Shown here one piece after another: positions 1 to 5,810 of a stretch of DNA of 11,668 bases (positions are counted from its first letter, which is position 1; every line of letters begins with the position of its first letter). The notes under the pieces were generated by a model. That model was given only the letters and a program-made list of their open reading frames with translations, was not told the DNA's origin and ran no database searches. The position numbers and the translations under genes are program-made. This stretch comes from CAMLDH01 sp966250375 (GTDB taxonomy: Bacteria > Pseudomonadota > Gammaproteobacteria > Burkholderiales > Burkholderiaceae_D). Location of the stretch: NCBI GenBank assembly GCA_966250375.1, contig CBINHE010000114.1:1-11668 (forward strand), in the 5' to 3' direction.

Positions 1-5
1 ATCCG

Positions 6-55
6 CCTGCGAAACGGTAGTGGCTTGCAAGCCACTACGCGCCCTGCAAGGGCGC
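6..55. repeat. Paired palindromes, left repeat module
   Basis: The motif CCTGCGAAACGGTA (6-19) leads into a perfect 22-bp palindrome at 17-38 centred on CTTGCAAG. A second inverted repeat follows directly, with arms GCGCCCT (39-45) and AGGGCGC (49-55) around a 3-nt loop. A related module with the same lead motif and core lies at 1152-1204, on the other side of the phosphopantetheinyl transferase gene. It is probably a dispersed extragenic palindromic repeat. It lies downstream of the minus-strand gene that ends at 174, so it could help end that transcript, but no U-tract is seen. Confidence 0.7.
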
Positions 56-87
56 CCCGCGCACCGATACCGTCGCAAGAGCACTGT

Positions 88-109
88 GGTGCGTGGGACG
101 CACCCTACC
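88..109. repeat. GGTGCGT/ACGCACC hairpin repeat
   Basis: Arms GGTGCGT (88-94) and ACGCACC (98-104) enclose a GGG loop and are followed by CTACC. On the opposite strand this reads GGTAGGGTGCGT, a form I recognise as a common dispersed proteobacterial extragenic repeat. It shares the TAGGG/GCGC style of the inverted repeat at 8013-8140. The rest of 1-173 shows no gene. Confidence 0.55.
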
Positions 110-173
110 TTACATCGGAGCGCAAACCGCTCTAAGCAGCCTGGTGCGCAGGGCATCCTGCATTGTTAGAAAA

Positions 174-950
174 TTATGCTGATTCCCGTAGCGGCATGTA
201 ATCAAGCACTTCTTCCTCGCTCAAAGGGATGATCTTTTTCAAAAACAACTGTTGCTTCGTATGCACCGAGCTCTCGGCGCACACGGCCACCATGTAATCC
301 GCGGCCAGTCGAAATTGCCAAAAGCGCCAGCGGGACGGCTCATCGTTCAGTTGCGGATGCATCGAGATAGCGATGCGGCTATCTTGCGAAAAATCAAAGC
401 CGAACTGATCCAGGGGAATGGATAGTCCCATGCCGCGCGCCTTGATGTAGGACTCCTTGAGTGTCCAGTACTGGAAAAAACGGTCATGTTGCATGCACGC
501 CGGCAGCGCGGAGAGGGCGAGCGCCTCATCGCTTGAAAAAAAGTGATTCGCCGCATCCAGCGGCGCCGGTCGAGCGCGGATATTCTCTGTATCAACGCCC
601 AACGCGCGGTCACAAGTAACGGCCAGAACGATCAGGCTCGACGTATGCGAAATATTGAACGATATCTTCCTGGCGGCGGAAAGGTCATTGGCAATTGTCG
701 GCATGCCGAAAGCATTCGTGGAGAATACCCACTGCGCCGGCGTCACAATAGCGTATCGCGATAGCACGGTCCTGACCATTGCCCGCGTCAGCAGGTAGCG
801 ATGCCTGTCTCTGGCAAAATGAAAGCGACGTTCCCGGCCTCGTTCTTCTTCTGTCAGCAGGTTCCGATATTGATGCAATAGATGGTCATCATGTATTTCG
901 TCAAAGAAGACGAACCATAAATCGATTCGGTCAGGATGAAGCTCTAGCAT
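174..950 (-). CDS. 4'-phosphopantetheinyl transferase, Sfp/HetI type
   Basis: This 258-aa protein probably moves the 4'-phosphopantetheine arm of coenzyme A onto a serine of carrier proteins (acyl, peptidyl or aryl carrier domains), using Mg2+ in the cytoplasm. Visible family motifs are the N-terminal RRFHFARDRHRYLLTRA block (about 41-57), FNISHT (98-103), GVDTE (118-122; D120 and E122 bind the metal) and WTLKES (162-167; K165 and E166). Its length fits the two-lobed Sfp class rather than the 120-aa AcpS class. The frame stays open upstream to 1235, but that part translates low-complexity repeat DNA. I therefore start at the ATG (948-950) followed by LELHPDRIDLW, although no clear ribosome binding site is seen. 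No synthase genes are in the window, so the carrier substrate is unknown. Confidence 0.92.
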   Translation of the reverse strand: MLELHPDRIDLWFVFFDEIHDDHLLHQYRNLLTEEERGRERRFHFARDRHRYLLTRAMVRTVLSRYAIVTPAQWVFSTNAFGMPTIANDLSAARKISFNISHTSSLIVLAVTCDRALGVDTENIRARPAPLDAANHFFSSDEALALSALPACMQHDRFFQYWTLKESYIKARGMGLSIPLDQFGFDFSQDSRIAISMHPQLNDEPSRWRFWQFRLAADYMVAVCAESSVHTKQQLFLKKIIPLSEEEVLDYMPLRESA

Positions 951-1134
951 GATGGAATTGGATAAATTGTGAATGCAAGATTGGCGCTGCGCATTGCATT
1001 TTGACCTGTTATTGCATGCAGGTGTTTTATTTTGATGCGCCCCTTGGAGCGGATTTATCCTGGATATAGGGGGCGCCACGGGCCTCTTTGGGGTGCATTG
1101 TGTTGTTGCGCCTCGTGGTGGAGCAGGGAATTCG

Positions 1135-1149
1135 CGGCGCACTGCGCCG
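1135..1149. repeat. GGCGCA-N-TGCGCC hairpin repeat
   Basis: Arms CGGCGCA and TGCGCCG are separated by a single C. The same GCGCA-N-TGCGC core recurs at 2105-2121, and a close GCGCATTGCGCC form occurs in each arm of the 8013-8140 inverted repeat. It is best read as a dispersed palindromic repeat family. Confidence 0.6.
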
Positions 1150-1151
1150 TG

Positions 1152-1204
1152 CCTGCGTAACGGTAACGGCGTTCCCTTGCAAGGGAACGCTCCTTCCTGC
1201 ATTG
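1152..1204. repeat. Right palindrome module, related to 6-55
   Basis: CCTGCGTAACGGTA (1152-1165) matches 13 of 14 bases of 6-19, in the same orientation. It is followed by a perfect 22-bp palindrome (1169-1190), again centred on CTTGCAAG. TCCTGCATTG (1195-1204) then repeats 156-165 exactly. The outer palindrome arms differ from the left copy but stay self-complementary, which suggests the foldback shape is what is conserved. Confidence 0.65.
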
Positions 1205-1431
1205 CCCTCCAAGAAACCCGACTCCCCCCTTGCACTCAGGAAAGCCGTTCCAGGGTTCGCCTTCTCGGGGTGGCTTATCCCGGATTAAAGTTAACTGTAA
1301 AAGGTGGTTTTTCTCAACGGTGATTGCATGGAGTACGCATGAATAAGTGACGGTAACGTGCATGGAATGTTACCCAACGTTGATCACACAGTGGCCCGGC
1401 ACGACTATGTGCGCGCTTTAATCCCACGCGT

Positions 1432-1460
1432 TTGAGGCTCAACAATATGAGATGGATAAA
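1432..1460 (+). promoter_or_regulatory. Weak sigma70-like promoter candidate
   Basis: TTGAGG (1432-1437) and GATAAA (1455-1460) are 17 bp apart, and each matches four of six consensus bases. Transcription starting near 1467 would run into the terminator at 1517-1539. That would give a short RNA of about 70 nt or a leader for the LysM lipoprotein gene. This is weak evidence on its own. Confidence 0.25.
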
Positions 1461-1516
1461 TTTATGTAATCTGCAATAAGTTCCAAGGTTTTGCCAGAGC
1501 CTTTTCAGGGGCAATC

Positions 1517-1539
1517 AACAACCGGACACGGTTGTTTTT
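1517..1539 (+). terminator. Intrinsic terminator with no gene before it
   Basis: Arms AACAACCG (1517-1524) and CGGTTGTT (1529-1536) form an 8-bp stem with a GACA loop, followed by more T residues (T run 1535-1539). The T-tract is only on the plus-strand side. No plus-strand gene lies upstream in the window, so it ends either a small RNA or an attenuated leader of the lipoprotein gene that starts 88 nt downstream. Confidence 0.65.
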
Positions 1540-1626
1540 CAAAAGCAAAAAACTTCCCAGATCTGCTCGCATGGCGTATCTCAGAGTTCGCAATCACACT
1601 TGAACCATGGAGAAAGGAATCAAATC

Positions 1627-2100
1627 ATGAAACGCTTTACGCTCTTTGCAATTCTGTTGCCCGTTCTGTTTGCTTGCCAGCGAAGGGATGAATCTACCTC
1701 AACAACACCCACGCCGCCCCCCGCCACGCAGACTGCTCCTGAACCGGCACCCGTAACGCCAACTACTCCCGAGCCGGCACCCGTCACGCCAGCTACTCCT
1801 GAACCGACGCCGCCAGTGACCGCAACCGAGCCGAGCCAACCCGCCCCTCAAGCGTCAGCCCCTACTGAACCGGCCACTCCTGCCACCCCTGCCACTCCTC
1901 CTGCCACTCCAGCCACCACAAAATCGTCAGGCTCTTCCGGCTCTGCCGATGAGTACACTGTGGCCAAGGGTGATACGTTATCCGGCATCGCGCGGGAGCA
2001 CGGCATGAATTATCAAGACCTTGCGACTTGGAATAATCTCCAGGACCCGAACCAGATCCGCCCAGGGCAAACACTCAGGCTGACAGAACCCAGTTCCTGA
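1627..2100 (+). CDS. LysM-domain lipoprotein
   Basis: This 157-aa protein probably binds peptidoglycan from a lipid anchor in the cell envelope. The N-terminus (MKRFTLFAILLPVLFAC) is a signal peptide with a lipobox-like LFAC, which puts the lipidated cysteine at residue 17; F at -2 is unusual. A long Pro/Thr/Ala/Glu-rich spacer follows (about 25-105), built partly from TPEPAPVTP repeats. The C-terminus is one LysM domain, from YTVAKGDTLSGIAREHG to IRPGQTLRL (about 109-153). The ATG at 1627 is preferred over the one at 1600 because AAAGGA sits about 8 nt before it and the signal peptide then begins at MKRF. No enzymatic domain is seen; it could tether a partner to the wall. Confidence 0.88.
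   Translation: MKRFTLFAILLPVLFACQRRDESTSTTPTPPPATQTAPEPAPVTPTTPEPAPVTPATPEPTPPVTATEPSQPAPQASAPTEPATPATPATPPATPATTKSSGSSGSADEYTVAKGDTLSGIAREHGMNYQDLATWNNLQDPNQIRPGQTLRLTEPSS
1741..1830 (+). repeat. 30-bp in-frame tandem repeat
   Basis: Three units of 30 bp (1741-1770, 1771-1800, 1801-1830) encode Glu-Pro-Ala-Pro-Val-Thr-Pro-type blocks in the spacer of the LysM lipoprotein. The first two are nearly identical and the third is diverged. A shorter Pro-Ala-Thr array follows to about 1920. The length of such arrays can vary between strains. Confidence 0.75.
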
Positions 2101-2104
2101 TTTC

Positions 2105-2129
2105 GTGGCGCATTGCGCCACACTCTTTT
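2105..2129 (+). terminator. Likely terminator of the LysM lipoprotein gene
   Basis: Arms GTGGCGCA (2105-2112) and TGCGCCAC (2114-2121) form an 8-bp GC-rich inverted repeat with one central base, followed by CACTCTTTT. It begins 5 nt after the stop codon. It also belongs to the GGCGCA-N-TGCGCC repeat family, so it may be a repeat used as a terminator. Confidence 0.55.
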
Positions 2130-2183
2130 GTATCCGGTGACGTCATCTTGGCCGGAACCAATCGAACGCAAGGTTAGCAAGGT

Positions 2184-2189
2184 TATAAT
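2184..2189 (+). promoter_or_regulatory. TATAAT -10 box candidate upstream of minC
   Basis: A perfect TATAAT lies immediately before the hairpin at 2190-2214. No good -35 box is seen at the right distance. If it is used, transcription would start inside the hairpin, leaving a minC leader of about 140 nt. It may instead be a chance match. Confidence 0.3.
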
Positions 2190-2221
2190 ACGGGCCGTCT
2201 TTGATGCGGCCCGTTCTTTTT
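2190..2221 (+). terminator. Intrinsic terminator between lipoprotein gene and minC
   Basis: ACGGGCCG (2190-2197) pairs with CGGCCCGT (2207-2214) around a 9-nt loop and is followed by TTCTTTTT. This is a strong rho-independent terminator form on the plus strand. It isolates minC from the lipoprotein gene, unless the TATAAT just before it drives a leader that is attenuated here. Confidence 0.75.
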
Positions 2222-2339
2222 GAGGAACGTGGTTTTTTATGGTTTTACTTGCGTGCGGCCGTTCACCAGATGGTGCCACGAAGTAAAATCTGATGTGGGC
2301 AGAAATGCCTTAAACAATCGCGAACACATCCTCAGTTCT

Positions 2340-3068
2340 ATGCCAAAAAGCCAATCGATCAAGCCGCTAGAGATCAAAATTTCGACCGTTGTCGCCGTGT
2401 CGGCAATCCTGCATGAATCCGATCCAGCGTTGCTCGATGCCGCCATGAAGGACGTGACCGGCGGTGAATCCGATTATTTCGATGGCGAGTTGGCGGTACT
2501 CGATATCGGGGCGATCGACTTCGGCAAGTGCAATATCGATTGGGCGGCACTGATCGCCCTCTTCAAATCCTACAGCTTGAATCCGGTTGCGGTGCGCAAT
2601 GCGTCCCCCGAGATGGCGCCGCAAATTCTTGCGCATGGCCTGAGCCTGGATGTGACCGTCAAGCCGCGCCACGAAGTCGCCGCGCCGCAGCCAGCCCCCG
2701 CGCCTGTACCGCCGCCGGCGCTATTCGGCTCGATGATCATCGATACGCCGGTGCGTGCCGGGCAGCGCATTTATGCACGCGGCTCCGACCTGATTCTGAT
2801 GGCAGCCGTCAACAACGGCGCCGAGGTGATTGCCGACGGCAGCATCCATATTTATGCGCCGTTGCGAGGGCGCGCGCTGGCCGGTGCCAGCGGCAATGCG
2901 GAAGCGCGGATTTTTGCGATGAGCATGGAGCCGGAGCTGGTGTCAATTGCGGGTATTTATCGCACCTTCGAAGATGGGTTTCCCAAGGATTTGGCGCAGC
3001 ATCCCGCGCAGATTCGCCTGATCGGCGACAGCCTGGATGTGAAGGCAATGAATTCCGCGACGCGCTAA
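2340..3068 (+). CDS. minC: Septum site-determining protein MinC
   Basis: MinC is the inhibitor of FtsZ assembly that the Min system keeps near the cell poles. The 242-aa product has the N-terminal FtsZ-acting domain (about 9-105, beginning LEIKISTVVAVSAILHESD). A Pro/Ala linker follows (about 113-127), then the C-terminal beta-helix that dimerises and binds MinD. The conserved stretch TPVRAGQRIYARGSDL and the RGRALAGASG signature (about 176-185) are clear. Start choice: ATG 2340 gives the usual MinC N-terminus, although no good Shine-Dalgarno sequence precedes it. The open frame extends to 2220, but that part overlaps the terminator. minD follows after 118 bp. Confidence 0.95.
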   Translation: MPKSQSIKPLEIKISTVVAVSAILHESDPALLDAAMKDVTGGESDYFDGELAVLDIGAIDFGKCNIDWAALIALFKSYSLNPVAVRNASPEMAPQILAHGLSLDVTVKPRHEVAAPQPAPAPVPPPALFGSMIIDTPVRAGQRIYARGSDLILMAAVNNGAEVIADGSIHIYAPLRGRALAGASGNAEARIFAMSMEPELVSIAGIYRTFEDGFPKDLAQHPAQIRLIGDSLDVKAMNSATR

Positions 3069-3186
3069 GAGTGCCTGGCAACGTCCTCTCATCCCTGCTG
3101 TCTGCGTCGGCGCACCTTGCCAGAGAAATTTTGTTAGACACGCTAAGAACACGACTGATTTTGGTATTTCCTTAAAGGAGCTTTTT

Positions 3187-4002
3187 GTGGCGAGAATTAT
3201 TGTTGTGACATCCGGTAAAGGCGGGGTAGGCAAAACCACTTCCAGTGCCAGCTTTGCATCCGGCTTGGCGATGCGCGGACATAAAACCGTTGTGATCGAT
3301 TTCGACGTCGGACTGCGTAACCTCGACTTGATCATGGGGTGCGAGCGGCGCGTGGTATATGACCTCATCAATGTCATCAACAATGAAGCCAGCCTCAATC
3401 AGGCGCTGATCAAGGACAAGCATTGCGACAACCTGTACGTGTTGCCGGCATCACAAACGCGCGACAAGGATGCGCTGAGCGAAGACGGTGTCGAGCGGGT
3501 ATTGGCGGAACTCGGCAAGATGGGTTTTGAATACATCGTCTGCGACTCACCCGCCGGTATCGAGCACGGCGCCGTGATGGCGCTGACTTTCGCCGACGAA
3601 GCAATCATCGTGACCAATCCTGAAGTGTCGTCGGTGCGCGACTCTGACCGCATCCTCGGCATCATCCAGGCCAAATCGCGCCGCGCGCAAAACGGCGGCG
3701 AGCCGGTGAAGGAGCATTTGCTCGTTACCCGTTATGTACCGAAGCGCGTTGACGCCGGCGAGATGCTGTCCTACACCGACGTGCAGGAAATCCTGCGCAT
3801 TCCGCTGATCGGCATCATCCCGGAATCGGAATCCGTGCTGCATGCATCCAACCAGGGCAATCCTGCGATTCATATCGAAGGCAGCGACGTGTCGCACGCC
3901 TATCAGGATGTTGTGGGACGCTTCTTGGGCGAGGATCTGCCGCTGCGTTTTACCCACTATGAAAAGCCTGGTTTGCTGCAGCGCATTTTCAGAGGCAAAT
4001 AA
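3187..4002 (+). CDS. minD: Septum site-determining protein MinD ATPase
   Basis: MinD is the membrane-associated ParA-type ATPase that recruits MinC and oscillates with MinE. The 271-aa product carries the deviant Walker A SGKGGVGKTT (9-18, with K11 and K16), VVIDFDVGLRNLDLIMG (35-51, D38 and D40) and CDSPAGIE for switch II (about residues 119-126). It ends in the amphipathic membrane-targeting helix EKPGLLQRIFRGK. The start is GTG at 3187, with AAGGAG (3175-3180) 6 nt upstream, and gives the expected N-terminus MARIIVVTSGKGG. The minE start follows the stop codon after 1 nt, so the two are translationally coupled. Confidence 0.97.
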   Translation: MARIIVVTSGKGGVGKTTSSASFASGLAMRGHKTVVIDFDVGLRNLDLIMGCERRVVYDLINVINNEASLNQALIKDKHCDNLYVLPASQTRDKDALSEDGVERVLAELGKMGFEYIVCDSPAGIEHGAVMALTFADEAIIVTNPEVSSVRDSDRILGIIQAKSRRAQNGGEPVKEHLLVTRYVPKRVDAGEMLSYTDVQEILRIPLIGIIPESESVLHASNQGNPAIHIEGSDVSHAYQDVVGRFLGEDLPLRFTHYEKPGLLQRIFRGK

Positions 4003-4003
4003 C

Positions 4004-4267
4004 ATGGCACTTTTATCTTTCCTGTTCAATTCCAAACCCAAGACCGCGGTCGCTGCCAAAGAGCGCCTGCAAGTGATCATCGCGCGCGAGCGCAACGGTT
4101 TTGATGGCCCTGACTTTCTGCCGGCGCTGCACAAGGAATTGATCGCGGTAATCTCCAAGTACGCGAAGGTCAATGCCGACGACATCAAGATTTCGCTTGA
4201 TCGGCAAGGCAATCTGGAAGTGCTGGATGTGAATGTGGTGTTGCCGGATGTGGTGCCCGGAAGTTAG
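4004..4267 (+). CDS. minE: Cell division topological specificity factor MinE
   Basis: MinE stimulates MinD ATPase and drives the pole-to-pole oscillation that confines division to mid-cell. The 87-aa length is typical. The N-terminus MALLSFLFNSKPKTA is the membrane- and MinD-contacting segment. It is followed by the conserved A-KERLQVIIARER helix (about 18-30) and the C-terminal dimerisation domain with KYAKVNADDIKISLDRQGN and LEVLDVNVVLP. It starts 1 nt after the minD stop, and the AGAGG near the end of minD may serve as its ribosome binding site. Confidence 0.96.
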   Translation: MALLSFLFNSKPKTAVAAKERLQVIIARERNGFDGPDFLPALHKELIAVISKYAKVNADDIKISLDRQGNLEVLDVNVVLPDVVPGS

Positions 4268-4312
4268 TCCATGCACTGCGTCCGAAAAGCCAATGTTATC
4301 GTTTCTGCCGGC

Positions 4313-4333
4313 ATTGCGACAAGGTGTCGCAAT
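4313..4333 (+). terminator. Hairpin downstream of minE
   Basis: ATTGCGACA (4313-4321) and TGTCGCAAT (4325-4333) form a perfect 9-bp stem with a 3-nt AGG loop, 45 bp after minE. It lacks a clear T-tract (CGCTTGT follows). It could be a weak terminator or an RNA 3'-end stabiliser for the min operon. Confidence 0.4.
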
Positions 4334-4406
4334 CGCTTGTCCCATCGATTGGGTATCCATTAGCGGTTGGGATTTTTCATGGGATTTGGCATGCTGCCGT
4401 CCCTGA

Positions 4407-4562
4407 TTTCCGCATAAGTCCACAGGCCATTTCCGCGAAAAGCCAAGCGCGACGTTTGGCGCCGAAATCGGCTGCCTCATTACGCAGAGCGGCGCAGACC
4501 GCATGGTGTTTACCCAATGTAATGCGCGGCCCAACGTCAACATGATCCACATCGAAACTTAG
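4407..4562 (+). pseudogene. Possible 3' remnant of an unidentified gene
   Basis: Between an in-frame TGA at 4404 and a TAG at 4560-4562 lies an open frame of 51 codons. Its second half reads like protein: FGAEIGCLITQSGADRMVF followed by TQCNARPNVNMIHIET. Third codon positions in that half are mostly G or C, as in neighbouring genes. There is no plausible start codon or ribosome binding site, so I read it as the decayed tail of a gene. I do not recognise the family. The antisense frame (4377-4580) looks protein-like only as its mirror. Confidence 0.25.
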
Positions 4563-4604
4563 CCAGTTCGGCCCGGTCAATCAACGATTGGCAGCGTTAC
4601 CGGT

Positions 4605-4766
4605 TTATACCAATCTTCCGCCATAACGTGACATGAAATCGCGTCTTTTTCCGCCCGCCTGCGTTGCTCGTCGTTGCCATAGCTCGCTATGGCGCCTCCT
4701 CTCGCCTTGCCGGTCGAAAAAATCCATCGATTTCATCTGTCACGTTATGACAGAAGATTGGTATTA
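4605..4766. mobile_element. MITE-like element with terminal inverted repeats
   Basis: Terminal inverted repeats of about 34-36 bp begin TACCAATCTTC (from 4608) and end GAAGATTGGTA (to 4763). They carry matching CATAACGTGACA / TGTCACGTTATG blocks, with two to three substitutions and a 2-nt indel. TTA stands directly outside each end (4605-4607 and 4764-4766), like a 3-bp target duplication. The interior (about 85 bp) has no ORF and holds a perfect hairpin, GCCATAG-CTCG-CTATGGC (4676-4693), inside a longer imperfect foldback. No transposase is encoded, so it would move only in trans. TTA fits the TNA targets of some IS5-family groups, which is inference. Confidence 0.7.
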
Positions 4767-4840
4767 GACGAAGACTTCGGGTGCGCTGCAAAAATGAGCC
4801 TCCTCGGCAAGACGTAATGGAATGCGAAAGGAGCATCGTA

Positions 4841-5659
4841 ATGAATGCCACTTCCTCCACCGCAGAAAAGCTGAAAGCTGCTCAAAAAGCAACTTGGATG
4901 GCCGGTGACTTTGGCATGGTTGCCAAGTATCTAGAGCCTGGCGCAATGGAAATCTGGAACAGGCTGGCGCTGCCGTCCGGTATACGCTTACTGGATGTTG
5001 CCTGCGTCAATGGTCAACTTGTGATCCCCGCCGCGCGCGCCGGCATCGATGCAACCGGCATCGACATCGCCCCCAACCTGATCGAACAAGCGCGCGCTCG
5101 CGCCGCCGCGGAAAATTTGCCGGCACACTTCGACGAAGGCGATGCCGAAGAGTTGCCTTACGCCGACAGCAGCTTTGATGTCGTCACGAGCATGAACGGC
5201 GCAATGTTTGCGCCGCACCCGGAACGCGTCGCTTCCGAGCTGATACGGGTTTGCAAACCAGGCGGGCGCATCATCATGTTCAACTGGACGCCAGACGGCT
5301 TTGTCGGCCAGATGCTCACGCTGCTCAACACGTATATGCCACCGCCGCTCGGCATACCGTCCCCAACACTTTGGGGTGAAGAAGTCATCGTGACTGAGCG
5401 TTTGGGCGATCGCGTGAAAAACTTGCAACTGACGCGCCACACGTACCCGATGCGATACCCGTTTTCGCAACCGGAGGTGGTCGAATTTTTTCGCATTTAC
5501 TTCGGCCCTGTTGGGCGTGCGTTCGACATGCTTGACGACAACGGTCAAATCCCATTGCGGCGGGACCTGGAGCAGCTTTGGTCCGCACACAATCAGGCAA
5601 GCGACGATATCACCTACATTGAATCGGAATATCTTGAAGTGATTGCGACCCGGTGTTAG
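4841..5659 (+). CDS. Class I SAM-dependent methyltransferase, altered motif I
   Basis: This 272-aa protein has the Methyltransf_11/25-type Rossmann fold; its substrate is unknown. Motif I is LLDVACVNGQLVIPAARAG (50-68), motif II is GIDIAPNLIEQAR (73-85), motif III is GDAEELPYADSSFDVV (100-115), and the post-motif is RVCKPGGRIIMFNWTPDGFVGQM. The C-terminal part (PFSQPEVVEFFRIYFGPVGRAF) matches a recognisable subfamily of uncharacterised methyltransferases. Oddity: the usual motif I in this group reads ACGxG, but here residue 56 is Val (GTC, 5006-5008). Start ATG 4841 has AAAGGAG (4827-4833) 7 nt upstream. It is convergent with the beta-propeller gene at 5811-6806 and lies just after the MITE. 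Confidence 0.88.
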   Translation: MNATSSTAEKLKAAQKATWMAGDFGMVAKYLEPGAMEIWNRLALPSGIRLLDVACVNGQLVIPAARAGIDATGIDIAPNLIEQARARAAAENLPAHFDEGDAEELPYADSSFDVVTSMNGAMFAPHPERVASELIRVCKPGGRIIMFNWTPDGFVGQMLTLLNTYMPPPLGIPSPTLWGEEVIVTERLGDRVKNLQLTRHTYPMRYPFSQPEVVEFFRIYFGPVGRAFDMLDDNGQIPLRRDLEQLWSAHNQASDDITYIESEYLEVIATRC

Positions 5660-5810
5660 TTCTGTTTGCTTGTGGCAATAACTTGATAGTCAAGCGCTGC
5701 ACAAATCTGCACACACCTCAGGGTAAGTCGCTCAACATCACATATTGGTGGCAATCAGGAGCCGCTATCGTCATTAATGCTCAAACGGGTTCCGACGAAC
5801 GCAGCGGCCT

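Larger units (their letters stand above)
951..1626. other. Gene-poor region, 676 bp
   Basis: I see no convincing gene here. Frames that stay open have no family motifs and run through palindromic repeats. The stretch holds a GGCGCA-type hairpin (1135-1149), a second palindrome module (1152-1204), an inverted repeat GGTAAC/GTTACC (1352-1357 and 1369-1374), a weak promoter candidate (1432-1460) and an intrinsic terminator (1517-1539). It must also carry the promoter of the minus-strand transferase, which I could not place with confidence. Confidence 0.6.

Noticed and set aside
951..1235. N-terminal extension of the phosphopantetheinyl transferase frame (95 extra residues)
   Set aside because: It translates palindromic repeat DNA with no family similarity; the family-like N-terminus begins at the ATG at 950.
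2154..2178. Second possible Hrp box starting with GGAACC
   Set aside because: No CCAC at 15 or 16 bases downstream (TAGC and AGCA instead).
2528..3175. Long plus-strand ORF overlapping minC
   Set aside because: Arg/Ala/Cys-rich shadow frame of minC without motifs.
4377..4580. Minus-strand ORF in the min-to-MITE gap
   Set aside because: TTG start without ribosome binding site; its protein-like look is explained as the antisense of a plus-strand coding remnant with GC-rich third positions.
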